64,000 bases of DNA, taken from Paramacrobiotus metropolitanus (Eukaryota; Tardigrada; Eutardigrada; Parachela; Macrobiotidae). Each line of letters begins with the position of its first letter. Position 1 is the stretch's first letter. A program made the position numbers and the translations under genes. Below the pieces are notes generated by a model. That model had not been told where the DNA came from and made no database searches. It saw only the letters and a list, made by a program, of their open reading frames with translations. The stretch spans positions 43,496-107,495 of the forward strand of contig NW_026570458.1 in the NCBI RefSeq assembly GCF_019649055.1. The letters are read 5' to 3'. Positions 1-12,086 of this stretch are shown piece by piece.

Positions 1-180
1 GAATCACTCTTTATCGAGGCTTACAGGCAAACTCAAATTATTAGTGTCCTACAAAAACGTGAAATAATTGGCACTTATAGACTATAGTTAGGGACATGGT
101 AGGTTCGGCACGAGTTCGCTATACGAAAAAACATATACGTCATATACAAGCAAAAAATCTGAAGTTACATCACAACTGCA
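1..180. other. Window edge, no coding signal
   Basis: I see no supported gene here. A polypyrimidine-poor tract ends in ctgcag at 175-180, which looks like the 3' splice site feeding the exon that starts at 181, so this is probably intron or 5' leader of the first gene. Confidence 0.4.
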
Positions 181-3100
181 GGTTTTGCTGGCCACGCCGT
201 CTCCCTCCCCCGAGGCTGCACATCGACGCAGTCAGGCAGACACCATCTCGTCTGCTTCATCATCACCGCGCCTGGCAGCCACCGCGTCGACTCACGCGTC
301 CCGAGCGACGGAGCACCAGTCATCCCGTCGTCGTTATTTGCTGGAATCTCTCTCGCTGTATTCGGCCACTCCCCGCTCCAGTAACCGCCAGCGCCGCGTC
401 ATTCCATCACCGGCGGTTCCGTATTCCTCTTCCGAATCCGAGGATGACAAGGGCAGTGATTCGACTTCCTCTGCCGAGGATGGTGTGCCGATTCGTCCGG
501 CTGGCTCCAAGATCAGAAAGCGAAGCGAGCGTTGTGCGGGAGTGCCGGTGGTGAAGAAAACCGTGAAGATGAAAAGGGGGTCGCGTGAGGTAACTTCATA
601 AGCGCTAAAGCTAGCAAGAAAGATTGCTACTTTTACAGAATCTCAGCTCAATCCCTAGCAAGATTGAATGGCTATAGAATTCCGTGTGGTATCTTTCCAC
701 ACCTCGGTAACGACGAATCTTGCCGGGTTTGTGGCGAAAACACTTTTCCCGATGAGATCGTACCGTTTGGTTTGTACGTGTAGGGTGTGGCACAGCGGTG
801 GGAGCGCCGCTGGAAGCGCGATGGTAAAAAGCTGTTCCTTTGCCCTTACTGCGGGGCACAGGGCCAGTCGGAGCTGGGATGGACACGAGCGCAGTGGGTG
901 GAGCACGTTCTAGGCCCGAACACTTCCAAGGGAGCCTGCGCTGCGTGGCAGGCCGGAGTCGAGCGGGGAGTGTACCGGCGCGGTGCGCTGCCCCATGTAG
1001 GTCCCGTGTGGCGCAAGCTGTCGGGCGGTTACACCGGCCACGTGGTGGATTTGGGCGTCGACGCATGGACCGAGCGGGACGTGGAAAAGGGAGCGCGCCT
1101 GGATCCGTCGGGCTTGTCGCTGCCAGATGCGGGTAAGATAAAAAAGCGCATGCGATGTGTTATGTACTGCTGGCGAAGCGCTATGGAGTCTTATCATATC
1201 CACGCATTTCCAGTTCCAAATCAGGCTCGGGTGAGTTATTAATCTGTTTTTGGGAAAGCAGTTAAGGAAACGACTGTGGACGTGGTACCACATTCGTGTT
1301 CGTGCACGAAAACTTTAAATGTCGCGCACCCCTCTCACTTCTTTGCTTTTTTTGGGGCACTCTATAGCAAGCTGATTTGCATAAATAGGCGTAGAAACCG
1401 TTTGTGTGCGCAACTTCCGGTCGGGGAAAATGGATGAAAGAAAATTCCAAAACAGTTTAATTGCATTCCGGTGTATGCTGCCGTAATTGGGATTATGTTG
1501 TACGAGTTTACGGTGCGCATGTACGTGTTCCCTGTTGTATTAGCGATGACGTATGATGCGTGTTCTTATCGGTAGCCTCCGATCAGAAGCTGCGCTTCGT
1601 CGTCGGCCAGCATTCGGCAGTTACGGTGTGATTGAGTTAAAGTGAACATTATCAGATGGCGTTGGCTAAGCGCGCATCCTCCATCGACAGCGGAACAAAC
1701 GCAAACCCGGATGAAGGCTTTAATGCCGAAATCTAACACACACCGCGCCTTGTGCGCCAGCCAAAAACCAACTGGTCTCTGTAGGCAGCGCAGCTGCCTT
1801 ACAGAGCCATCAAAACGCATGAAAATGCCCAGACAGGAAAAAACCCAAAACCAACCAATGAGAGAAGGGCTGAATAATAAGCCCGCCCTGACAACATCAA
1901 ATAAGATTAAAACGAGTAACATCATTGTGATCCTGTAGGTGTTGAGTTGTGAGTGACCTTCGTTTAGGGAAAGCAATAGTGTGTACCTAGGCGGAAGTTA
2001 CTGTGTTGGTATTCCTGTTGTGTGGCAGTCTGTGTGGTTAGAGTGTGTTTGTGTCACCTGTTGTCTGCGGAAGAAGGCAACAGGAACAACAGCAATCTCC
2101 AGAGTTCCTTCTCTGCTGACTGCGGTCAGGTTGGTGTAGTACACGCGGTGCGTGTATTATGTCAATACTAAAAATCTCGTTAGCAATTTGATATCATGTA
2201 CCGGGCCACTTTCTTTAAGTGTACTTCAGTCGTAGCCATTTCAAGCGCTCCTCGGCTAATACAATTAAATGTGTTTGCAGTGAACAGTAAGACCAGAGTT
2301 GAAGTACCCTTGAACAGCGGTTTCTACGCCTTCATAAGCGCCGGCCCACCTGCCAATCATCACCCACTGCACGGCTTCTTCCAAAAGTACAGATATGGTG
2401 ACATCTGTTTCCCGCTACGCGAGGCCGCCGACACGATGGTGGTGGTGGGCAATCGCGAGACGGTGTACGACTGTGTGAAGGAGCTGAAGCGGCTGGAGAA
2501 AGACTACGTGAGTCGAGTGGCGTGTAAGGCCGTTGTTGTTCAGTGTCATCCACCGGTTCGTGATCATTGATTAATATATTATTTTATTGTTGCTGCAGTT
2601 AAAGGGCGCGTTAGTGGAGAATGAGAGCGGCACCGGCCAATCGCGCCACGACGGTTCAACGAGTGCACAGAAGGTGCAGGCGGCGCCGACGAAGAAGCAG
2701 GTCATCCCGTCCCATAACCCGCCGGCGCGGGACCGGGTCGTGGTGGTCAAGCGCGCTGTGGCGTCCCGTCGAGACCCGTCACCACAGTTAGACCGGATGA
2801 CGCTGGAGGGCAGCAGCAGAGGTTCGCCGGTCCGCGCAAGGGCCGCCATTTCCCAACCGGCATCGCAGTATTCCTATGCTGGCGTGAGCGGCGGCGCTGG
2901 TGCTGGTGGTAATGCAGCAGATGGTCCCGTGCAACAGGTTCGTGTTAACCGTCCACCGCAGTTAGCTCGTCCCATACCGTACTGGCCTTCGCCTAGCCCC
3001 CATCCAGTGTCTTTAAATACTCCAAAGTTCATTAAGCAAACCAGAGGCAAAACAATTCTTGCAGAGTGCCCTAACTTTCACATTGCAGAAACTCCGGCAC

Positions 3101-3631
3101 GATGCGAGGACGAAGGTTTCGACGGCCGGCGCTGTGGATGGTCGATCGGAAACTGTAACAACGGCTCGCACATCAGAGTTTGCTACTCCCAATGCGCCGC
3201 CTCGTCTGGACAGTGGTCATCAGTCCACCGCGCAACCAACAGTTCTTCCTCTTTCTCAACAGTCCCGTTCGTCCGGCGCAGCACCTACTGTCCAGCAGCC
3301 ATCGCCGACGCTGGCCGCACCCTCCCCGGCGGCGTATCTGGAGACCGGCCGATCGCTGCTGGAGGGGATGCTCAGTACCACAGTGCGCAGCGGCAGCCAA
3401 GTGCCTGCGGCCCTGACCCCGTCCTACTGGTTCCAGCAGGCTGGCATGATGTTCATGATGGCGGGTCTGGCCGGGATGGAACAGCCACCCCGTAGCGATG
3501 AGCCAGGACCCTCTGGACTTTCTCCGGCAACCGCCAGAGACGCGAGCCAACAGTCCTATCAGCCGCGTTTAAATTCACAAGGGAGTGGACCAAACGCTGG
3601 CGAGCCGTCGGCGAAAGATAAACGCCGGTAA
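181..3631 (+). CDS. Five-exon gene: Ser-rich N-terminus, CxxC pairs, KH-like domain (5' partial)
   Basis: I chain exons 181-584, 659-1132, 2281-2507, 2599-2937 and 3065 (or 3090)-3631; every junction keeps reading phase with GT-AG sites. Exon 1 is Ser/Arg-rich and acidic. Exon 2 has CRVCGEN and LFLCPYCG, two CxxC pairs that could bind zinc. Exon 3 (VNSKTRVEVPL to KRLEKDY) resembles a vigilin-type KH domain but lacks a clear GxxG loop. The remainder is Pro/Ser/Gln-rich and ends in a basic tail. No ATG opens exon 1, so the true start is probably upstream of the window. One in-frame TAG at 781-783 interrupts exon 2 between the two CxxC pairs; either this is a nonsense allele, an unrecognised intron, or read-through. 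The RNA-binding role is inferred from the KH-like region only. Confidence 0.55.
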
Positions 3632-5110
3632 CGGGTGTACTGGGATGCGTAATTTCGCATACTTTTTTGAGCACGACGGACTAGAAGGTTTGTGGATGCG
3701 AACGGGTAGATTAAGACTGTTTTTCCGATGAAGTCCTGTCTCGATTTTGTTTAACATGGAAATCATTTAGTTCTTTATGGTTCCTCAACTTCTCTTTAGT
3801 TAAGGTTTTTCATTGAGCAGACGCACCCTCGAGGCACTTTTAAGTTAGGCGATTTGGGATAGCTACCTTTACTTTCTTCTGTCTTGTTAATGATACCGGT
3901 ACGTAAAGACGCTTTAGTTATAAATTCAGCCAAAGCACTAACTTTCAGGGCCCTTCTTGTAATCCGCTGCGTAGGCAACGTTTCCCTATGCTGTTTGATT
4001 TGGTTTCTCACAGAGTCGTAACTCTTTGTGTTGTGTACACATCGCGCTGAAGGTACTCGTTCTGATCGCTTTTCCTCTGCGCATTAAATCGAGAACCTTC
4101 GTGCCAAGATGGGACCCTCACCACACGTGACGGTGCTGTGTCAACAGCACCCAACCCTGCTGTAATCCCGTCCAAATCAGCGTGTCGTTCCCGTGTCGTT
4201 TGTTGTAAATAATACCACGGTGGTATACTACCTCTTCACAAGATACAAGATTTTACCGAATTTGGAGACGGAAATAGTGCCCTAGGAAGAATGACTAGAT
4301 TTGTACCCCTTCAACAACCGGCAAGCGTATACTTACCAGTTACCACTTCTCCGAATCACACGGCAAGAAGGACTAACGCAGCGTGTGTGCAGGAAACGTC
4401 CTGCGTTGGTCGGAAGCACGTCGAAGTGGTTGAAGTGATTTTGTTGCACGGAATCTTTTTCTTAACCTGCTGTCTCTTAGTGTAGCCCACTAAAAACACA
4501 CTAATTTTATTATTCAAATCTGAACCTGTTTATAGTGCGGTATGCTCGCTTATCAGACTCTTATACGGTATACTTCGTATTCATTTTCGAATTTTTGTCA
4601 GTGTTTCGACTGCATATACGTAATTAACGTAAAATCTGCCATGGTTCTTCTTGCAATCGCGACATTACGGGCTGTGTACAGTTATGCGCTCAATCTTAAT
4701 ACAGTATTAAAATCTGCCAGGCAATGACTAGGGATGACGGTATCGTCGTGGATACGAGGAATCTTGTTGCCAGTTTGCTTCGACGTTTTTGACAATAGCG
4801 TATCTTAACGACATTTACCGTCTTTCAAACCTTCGTTGAACGGAATGCGTGGTATCACAATTTTCTTATCTGCAAACATAAAACACGATATCTTCGTGAA
4901 CATCTACGAGACCATTAAAATCCGTTTCTGATGTCTCTTATCTCGTGGAATTGTAGACACCTTTTGTTTCGAATAAGTTTTCATATCTCCGAGATTTCGA
5001 GTAGGAAGTGATGCTCGCATTAATAACTCGGCAAATTGCGATCAGTACTTTTTAGCGCAAGTGGATCATACTACGAGAATTTGCATAATAATTTCTGCCA
5101 TCAACCGCAC
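3632..5110. other. Intergenic, nothing recognised
   Basis: Only short scattered open frames without motif, splice chain or codon bias that I can support. AT-rich stretches near 4500-4700. No repeat or RNA gene noticed. Confidence 0.4.
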
Positions 5111-5116
5111 AGTAAA

Positions 5117-8100
5117 ATGCATTTATATGGAGACCTTTACCGATCTGTGTACGCATTTAATGCGGTGGATGTGGAGGTAGATGGGATGTTGCAACACGGG
5201 CATGTTATTGACGTGGTCGATGTCGACAAATATCCACAATTCCTACTCGTCGATTTTGGATGCGCAGATCACGAACCGGAGCTCTGTGAATACGGGAAGG
5301 TCTTCGAATGCTCAAAGGAACTTGAAAAGATAATGGATGAAGAGTGGATCAAGGGATATGAAGACCATTACGGATATTCCACGCCCGATGTTGAGGTACT
5401 GCTGCGCGGTCATCCCGATCTTCCCTGGCAGTGGTTTCCGGCCAAAATTATCCGCTACGTTTCGCTGCGCCTTTACACTCCGGATCACGCCCTGGTAGAA
5501 GTAGAGTTTAATGGATGCACTGCCCGCGAACTGCTTCCCCTGGAGCAAATTCGGCTGCGGACGACGGAGGCGGTGCTGCAGAGCAGAACGCTCTTGCCGG
5601 GTCATTTCTGCATCGAGGTTGTCTCCGGTGAGAGATATTTAACAACAACGGCGGCGCTGGCGCAAAGCAGCACGGACCGTACGAAGAGTTTTGCAGAAAA
5701 TATGGAGCGATATTTCCGTTTCGAATATCGGCGCCGTTTGGTATCCGAGCTACGCCAGATGCAACGTCGCCGTGCGGTAATTCCGATCAACATGGACATG
5801 GTGAGTGGGAAGTGTAGTTCGCAGCGTTTGCTTTGCCAAAATGTGAATTTGCCGCTTAAAAGTTGCAGCCATGTATGCCATGATGGAAAGTTGATTGCAT
5901 ACTCTTATCTGAAGATAGAAACTGCTCGAAAGTCGAAAACATGTAGACAGAACATGTCACTAACCCGGGCACGTCTGTCTTGCAAAGTTCAGAAAATCTC
6001 ATATTGTGAGCGACAGAGCATCCGTTGTATGCCTCAAGGACACTGTCATATGAAAAGATTTATGATCAAAGACTTCACAGCTGCGACAGTGCCCAAAATT
6101 TCAGTTTGCAACATCATAATGGTAATACAGCCGCATTCCACATACAGCCACATTTGACGACAGAAGGTTATAGTTATTTGTGGTTATCAGCTTTTTGTGG
6201 CGATAGCTACTTCACGGTGGTCTTTTCTTATTGCCAAAAAACGCCAATTAGATGGCAAATTTAGTTCGATTAATTGGTTTCCTGCTCTAGTGTATATTCT
6301 CCACTACTTCGCTTTGACCATTATTTCGAACGGTTGCACTGTACGAATCAATATTTCTAACACCCAGCACACACATTTACCCGGGTTGGTCTACGGCTTT
6401 TACGCTCGGCATTCGAGTCAGCGCAATCAGCCAGCTCACATGCTAAACCGCATGCTACATGCTGCAGCCTACGTGACTCTAGGCCGCATTTCGGTTAGCC
6501 TGTTCAAGTAGTCGCCCGCTAGAGTGGCTGTAAGTTTTACCGAGTGTTAGAAATATTGATTCGCACAGTGCAACCGTTCGAAATAATGGTCAAAGCGAAG
6601 TACTACAAATAAACGCGTCTATAACAAGAAAACGATGCAAGTTTTATATAGCCGATGTCATGTTGCATTAATGGCGAAGCGGTTTCCCATGTTGGCACTC
6701 CTTCAACCGTCTTTTGAGCAGCTTATAATGAGCTCAGTATAACTAGGCAGAATTATCACAAGCGGGCCAGGCAATTCCAGATTCTGAATTTGTTTTTTTT
6801 TTCCTTCATTTTTCCTTGCGAGACCATTTGTTCATTAGGCCCGTGATACGTCCGCACACTGCACAGTCAATTGATGTATCTCAGTTCTCATCGCATTCAT
6901 AACTGATTTCGTGACCTTTTATCCTTTTCCAAAATACACAGCTGAAATCATCCTAAAAATAAAAAAAGTATGAATAATATCAGAGGCTGCCATAAAGACG
7001 GCTGTCCGTGGGTATCTCAGCGAAGGGAGGGCGGCCAGATGAAGTCCGAAAGAATTTCCTGTTGAGGAAATTCTGAAAAATGGCGACAGGCGGAATCGAA
7101 CCGCTGGCTACCGAGTGTGTGATCCACGTAGCACAGCCACTGTGCCATCGCCGTTGTTGGCTGAGATCAAGATTTTTGTGCTTGAGCTTGAGACAACCAG
7201 GTAGGCGGCGGATGGGGCGGCTGTCCTGAGGGCAGAGTCTTCTACTCTGACAATAAGCAGTTCGAATTAAGATGCTTTAACAGAATCGTTTAGGTATTCT
7301 GCATATTTTCTTCACAAAATGAGCTCTAATTAAATTCGACAAACAAAACGTGTCCTGGTTATCTATCTGATCTATTTGCTCTTTTGCAGAGAGACTCGAG
7401 CGCTGATGGTATAGCCTTGCCGGTGGAGATTCTGAAAGAGGTCTTCCTTGCGCTGGGAACCATCGACCGACAGCGCTGTCGGCGCATCTGCCCACTTTGG
7501 AACGAGATCATACATCAGCCGGAAGTGTGTGCGGACATTCGTGTAACTCTGGAGGCGCCTCTACCCATTATTCAGATGCCCCATGAAGCCTGGTACGACT
7601 ATACGGCATATGCGGTATATTGCTGCCTGTTGAAGCATGTATCGTCCGCTACACGCACGATTTGTGTAAGGGAATTCAGTTGGCGCGAAGAAAGAAGAAA
7701 CCAACAGGACTACGAACGGGAACCCACTTCGTCCCTTGATCGGGTGCTGAACTTCCTACTGAAACCTCTCCTGGACGACGGGACCGTGCGGATCCAGCGC
7801 TTGATCCTGCAGCGGCGCCGCCAGATCATACATTTTCACCGCCATCGCTTGTCGGACTGGTTCGACGGAATGGTGAAACTGTATGCCAAATTCCGCTCCT
7901 GCTGTCAACGCATTATCTGGGCTAATTGGAGTCTCGGTGTCACCATTAGTCGCAGAGGCCTCACATACACGGTAAGCACGATCGAAGTGATCGTAAATTT
8001 AATTTGACAGTCATGACTAACTCTGGAGTAGGCTTGAACTGTTCGCTGGACCTGTTGAGTTTCCACTGTCACAAAAGGTTAATCTTTTTCAAGAAAGCTA

Positions 8101-9755
8101 AGCAAGCACAGGCCACAGGGAATAGTGCTAGGAAAATGCATAGTTATTAGCCATGGCCGACCCGAAGCGTAACACTCTGCTAACTGTTTTACCTTTTGAA
8201 TAATTCATGTGTACATCGAAATCACCATTATTTCGCACAGCTGCGCTGTGGGAACCAATAAGTCTAACATCCGCCAAATTGACAGTGGGCAGTTGATTAT
8301 TATAAAGACTTAGCATGGACTATGGACTCGTCCGTAAAGAACTTTGCAACATTACCGGTTCCACCGCACTTTTTCCAAAGGGGTGTGAAGCGAGAAGCGG
8401 CTCACGTACAGCGACAAAGTCATTCAAAGAATTTCAACGTATTGCGCCGTCGTGCAGTGGTACTGCCTACGCGGATCTAACAACGTAGCCGGGGTTCGAT
8501 TCCACCATTGGCGCCTTTTTCAGCCGTTTCCCGGTTTCCCTTGGATTGCGCCCTGCTTAGAGGGGTTCGGTTAGTTTACTTTGCAAACTGACAGTTTTGT
8601 CTGTCCACTGAATCGGAGAATTTCTCGCTGCGCTCCGGTCGACTAAATCAAAAATTAATTCTGCAGGTCATGCTCGGGTGGGCGTGGCCAGAATCAAATG
8701 TAATTAACAGTACATAAAATTGGTTATTCAATGGGATGCCACCGGGAGACCGGTGACATTTCCCTGGTTGAGTTCGATGAAAGACGGCACCGAGTGTCAC
8801 TTGCAGTCACTGTCAGATTAATTCATTACTTTGAGCAGGAATACGACATGGAGTTGTATTTTCCCCTGGCCAAATTCAACCTGGATTCCCTGAATGCGGC
8901 ACAGTTTTGGGAGCTGTTCGAGAATAACTTGTGCGGAGAGGCGGAGAATGTGGAACTCGTAACAAAGTGGTGGCCACGAAGCATACTTTGGAGGGATTTT
9001 ATTTCCCGCAAAATAGTGGCAAAGGTAATTTAAACTTATATTAGAAAATTGTCGGTTACTGCAGGGGCTCATGTGAAATTGTGAATTACTTCGCATTTGC
9101 TACTATCTTCGACGGTCGGGTGTTCTCGAGAATTTGAAGAGTTATTTTACTTGTTCAAATTATTGGGTTCTTTTAGTTTGAATGTAATGCCTCGTCCCGA
9201 ATTCGAAGCGAATCTTGTTGCGATACAGCAACTCCACCTCGCGAGGTGGCTTCGCCTACCGTATCTGTAGGCGTGGCCACTGCATACAGCCACCTCGTGC
9301 GGTTTAGCAACGGTACCAAAGCTAGATTCGCTTCGAATTGGAGACGCACCCTAAATGGCATTGACATGTACAAGGTTATAATAAATATGTTATATTAAAA
9401 ATCTTCGACTAACTCCATGGGCGGGTATCCAATAATCACGAAAGTTTCTTTGCAGATTTTAACAAAGTGTCAGAAGGGCGATCCGCGCCCCAATGCGTAC
9501 TATTCCGATCAGAAATGGACATACGACAATCTGGACAGTGTGGATGTGATGAAGTTAAATAAACTGGGTCTGCGTGTGTTGTCTTGGTGTATGCGCAAAG
9601 AGCTTGCCGGGTCGTCGGAAGACAGCGAAGCCGACGAGTCACAGGAAGACAGTGAAAGCGACGATTCATCGGAAGACTGTAGTGAACTTTCCCATAAGCT
9701 ATCGGAAGCTCTTAAAAATTACTTAAATGCAAACGAAGGTGGATGGGAGCAATAA
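5117..9755 (+). CDS. F-box-like protein of an expanded family, at least four exons
   Basis: Exon 1 (ATG 5117 to 5800) encodes GDLYRSVYAF, VDGMLQHGHVIDVVDV and a conserved FGC segment. Exon 2 (7390-7971) opens with an F-box-like helix pair: LPVEILKEVF followed by RCRRICPLW, then a leucine-rich stretch. Exon 3 ends at a GTAATT donor at 9025. Exon 4 (9456-9755) ends in an acidic repeated tract rich in SSED/ESD and a TAA stop. Exons 1, 2 and 4 are phase 0 at all junctions. The acceptor of exon 3 is unresolved: the obvious AG at 8710 is out of phase, so a small exon may be missing. The family looks like a substrate-adaptor type for ubiquitin ligation, which is inference from the F-box-like segment; the N-terminal domain is not one I can name. 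Confidence 0.65.
6301..6610. repeat. Foldback element in intron 1 of the F-box-like gene
   Basis: About 60-bp arms in inverted orientation: 6301-6363 (starting ccactacttcgctttgacc) against 6545-6610, separated by about 180 bp. The arms match almost perfectly. It looks like a MITE or foldback transposon; I could not define a target duplication. Confidence 0.6.
7082..7152 (-). ncRNA. tRNA-like Pol III element (tRNA pseudogene or SINE head)
   Basis: On the minus strand a 71-nt unit has a perfect A box (TGGCACAGTGG) and B box (GGTTCGATTCC), a pairing acceptor stem (GGCGAT with GTCGCC), a GCAC/GTGC D-stem and an immediate T5 terminator (A5 at 7076-7080 on plus). The anticodon arm does not form a normal 5-bp stem with 7-nt loop, so I do not call a functional tRNA. 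It lies in intron 1 of the F-box-like gene. Confidence 0.5.
8444..8515 (+). ncRNA. Second tRNA-like Pol III element
   Basis: A 72-nt unit with GCGCC/GGCGC ends, GCAG/CTGC D-stem, perfect B box GGTTCGATTCC, and T5 terminator at 8516-8520. The middle arm is CTACG/CGTAG with a 12-nt loop, not a canonical anticodon arm. It shares a GGATC core between CTACG-like and GTAG-like arms with the element at 7082, so the two may be one tRNA-derived SINE family. It lies between exons 2 and 3 of the F-box-like gene. Confidence 0.5.
9187..9352. repeat. Short foldback/MITE in intron 3 of the F-box-like gene
   Basis: Inverted 15-bp arms AATTCGAAGCGAATC (9200-9214) and its complement (9325-9339) flank a GC-richer core with its own internal inverted segments (CCACCTCGCGAGGTGG). 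The total unit is near 165 bp. Confidence 0.5.
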
Positions 9756-10539
9756 ATAGGCACGAAAATTTCAAGCTGCCATAGCTTCTTTATAAGATTT
9801 ACTTTATTGGATTTTGCGGTTTCAGTCGTATTGATCTCGAGCGTGTTGACCAGAAATAATTTTTTTTGATTCGCCGGTGCTTGAATGCCTGTTTAGCGTA
9901 TTTCATGCTCCACCTGCAGCTAAAGCAATAACAGTTCCAAATGAACAACCTTCAAGAAAATTTTCAATCCTGAGTTCAACCAGCGTCAGATAATTGACTT
10001 TCTCACAAGATAAAGTAACCTTCTTGATGTCAGTTGTCCATCGCTTGGTCACAGATATGTGGCATGTGTCCGCAACATCCGCATAAAACGATCATTCTGC
10101 CTCCCAGTTTTGATTAAACACCTGTTTTGCTTTGTTTATTAAGTACAAGATCTATACTACGCGCGGCGCCCCATAGTTTTGAGATCTCTATAACCATAAA
10201 ACTTCTGGAGAAACGGACAACGCCATTAGATCCGGGATAGTTCAGAAGTGGCCTGTGTTGTTTTTATGAAAATATCGAGCCGGCTTCAAGCCGGCATCAA
10301 GACCAGATTGATCCAACCCATCTTAAAGGTCACCTTGAAACTTAGAAATATTTGCCTAGATACAATACAAAATACCAAGTGACACAATTATCACACTGAT
10401 TAAACCGAAAAATAAATAAATTATGGTACTTATTCAAACACTCGCGTTATTCAAACATTGCTGCCGATGTTGCCGAACGCGAAACATGTTTAAAATCAAC
10501 CGATATAAAATGTAAAAATATCAAATATAAAATCAATAC
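9756..10539. other. Intergenic, nothing recognised
   Basis: No open frame with support, no RNA gene, no repeat that I could define. It includes a short self-complementary run (gagccggcttcaagccggc) near 10278. Confidence 0.4.
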
Positions 10540-10735
10540 GAAAAATCACTGGACGAGTGAGTGACCGAAACACTATCACCGACCACTGAGCGGAATCTCT
10601 AGATGAATGGGTGATCGAGCGGGTGACCACTGACCAGTAAGAAAAATCACTAGACAAGTGAGTGACCGAAACACCATTACTGCCCACTGAGCGGAATTTC
10701 TAGGTGAGCGAGTCATCGAGCGGGCTTTGCTCTTG
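10540..10735. repeat. Two-copy 101-bp tandem repeat
   Basis: GAAAAATCACT starts at 10540 and again at 10641, with the following ~90 bases alike (gtgagtgaccgaaacac, cactgagcggaat). It abuts and shares sequence with the 51-bp minisatellite, so it is probably a diverged higher-order form of the same array. Confidence 0.65.
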
Positions 10736-11470
10736 CTCACCTAACGGGCTCTGTGCACTGGACAGTAGTTGTAGCAGGGTCACATCCTCACCTAGCGATT
10801 TTTCTCCTTACCTAGCGATATTTCTTACTGGACAGGTTGAGCTCGGTCAGTCATTCACCTAGTGATTGAGTGCGTCAAAAAATCGCTAGGTGAGTACGTG
10901 ACCGAGCTACCACCACTGTCCAGTGCCCAGAACCCGCTAGGTGAAAGAGTACCGAGATGCCACTACTGTCCAGTGCACAAACTCCGTTAAGTGATCTATT
11001 GACCGAGCTACCACTACTGTCCAGTGCATAGATCCCGTGAGGAAGATGGGTGACCAGAGCTACCAATACTGCCCAGCGCACAGAGCCCGTTAGGTGAACG
11101 CGTGACCAAGCTACCAATACTGTCCAGTGCACAGAGCCCGTTAGGTGAACGCGTGACCGAGCTACCACTACTGTCCAGTGCACGAACTCCGTTAAGTGAT
11201 CTAGTGACCGAGGTACCACTACTGTCCAGTGCACAAACTCCGTTAAGTGATCTAACGAGCGAGCTAGCACTACTGTCCAGCGCATAGACTCCGTTAAGTG
11301 ATCTAGTGACCGAGTAACCAGTACTGTCCTTTGCATAGATCCCGTTAGGAAGGTGGGTGACCGAGCTACCAAAGCTATCCAGTGCACAGAGACCGTTAGG
11401 TGAACGTATGACCAAACTGCAATATTACTGTGCAAAATAGAGCAGGGCCTGCTAAGTTCTTAATAGGTGA
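10735..11470. repeat. 51-bp minisatellite with an inversion at its left end
   Basis: Units carry ACTGTCCAGTGCA, CCGTTAGGTGA and GTGACCGAGCTACC. TGTCC starts at 11121, 11172, 11223, 11274 and 11325, a strict 51-bp period (17 codons, which is why long shadow ORFs appear). About eleven direct copies run from 10,880 to 11,430. At 10,735-10,870 the unit occurs in the opposite orientation (cacctaacgggctctgtgcactggacagt), making an inverted junction near 10,870. Confidence 0.8.
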
Positions 11471-12086
11471 CCTATCTAGCACCACTGCCCAGTCTTAGCG
11501 TCCTTTTAGTTTGTAATGTGATACTCTCGTGGGTGATTAGATTCGGATGGTTTTTCGCTAAGAAAATTTAACAAAAATGATCTGTAAAGTCAAAGTAATT
11601 GCGTTCGACTGCACGAAACCAAAACATCCATTTTTTTATAAAATTTTTGTTATCGGGCTCTTCAGATTTATCCGTTCTAAGTTAACAATCCGTAAACCGG
11701 CCAAGGAGTTTAGAACCCAAGAAACGCGGAGGCGAAGCCGAGGCTGTTTCTTGTACGTATTATGATCGCGAAAGTTAAAAACCGTTTGCTCGAAAGAAGT
11801 GCGGAACATACTCCAGCCCATATTCTGCATTTTAGAAGCGGTGCAACTGCAGTTAATTTGTCCAGTACGCAGACCGCGAATGGTCCAGCTGCCAGTTTAC
11901 AGACAATTTGAAAACAAATTGTACAAAGGAAAAAAAACAGCAGAATCGTGGTGCACATAGAAGGCTAGCAGCCCATCGCGGATGCGCTCGCCCGGGCTAC
12001 GTCGCGCATGACGTAGTAGCGGCTGAGGGAAATGTGCTGAATTTTATTATCCATCATCAGCTCGCTAGTCTGTAACAGAAAGGCGA
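11471..12086. other. Intergenic, nothing recognised
   Basis: Short frames only; no motif, repeat or RNA gene that I can support. Confidence 0.35.

Noticed and set aside
1566-1976. Minus-strand hydrophobic 136-aa open frame
   Set aside because: It lies inside intron 2 of the plus-strand gene, with no motif and no splice or promoter context.
7082-8515. Calling the two Pol III units functional tRNAs with a given anticodon
   Set aside because: Anticodon arms do not fold with a 7-nt loop; any isotype call would be a guess.
10875-11435. Long minus-strand open frames of 186 and 133 codons with 17-residue repeats
   Set aside because: They are by-products of a 51-bp tandem repeat (a multiple of three); both frames are open and no start, splice or conserved domain supports a protein.
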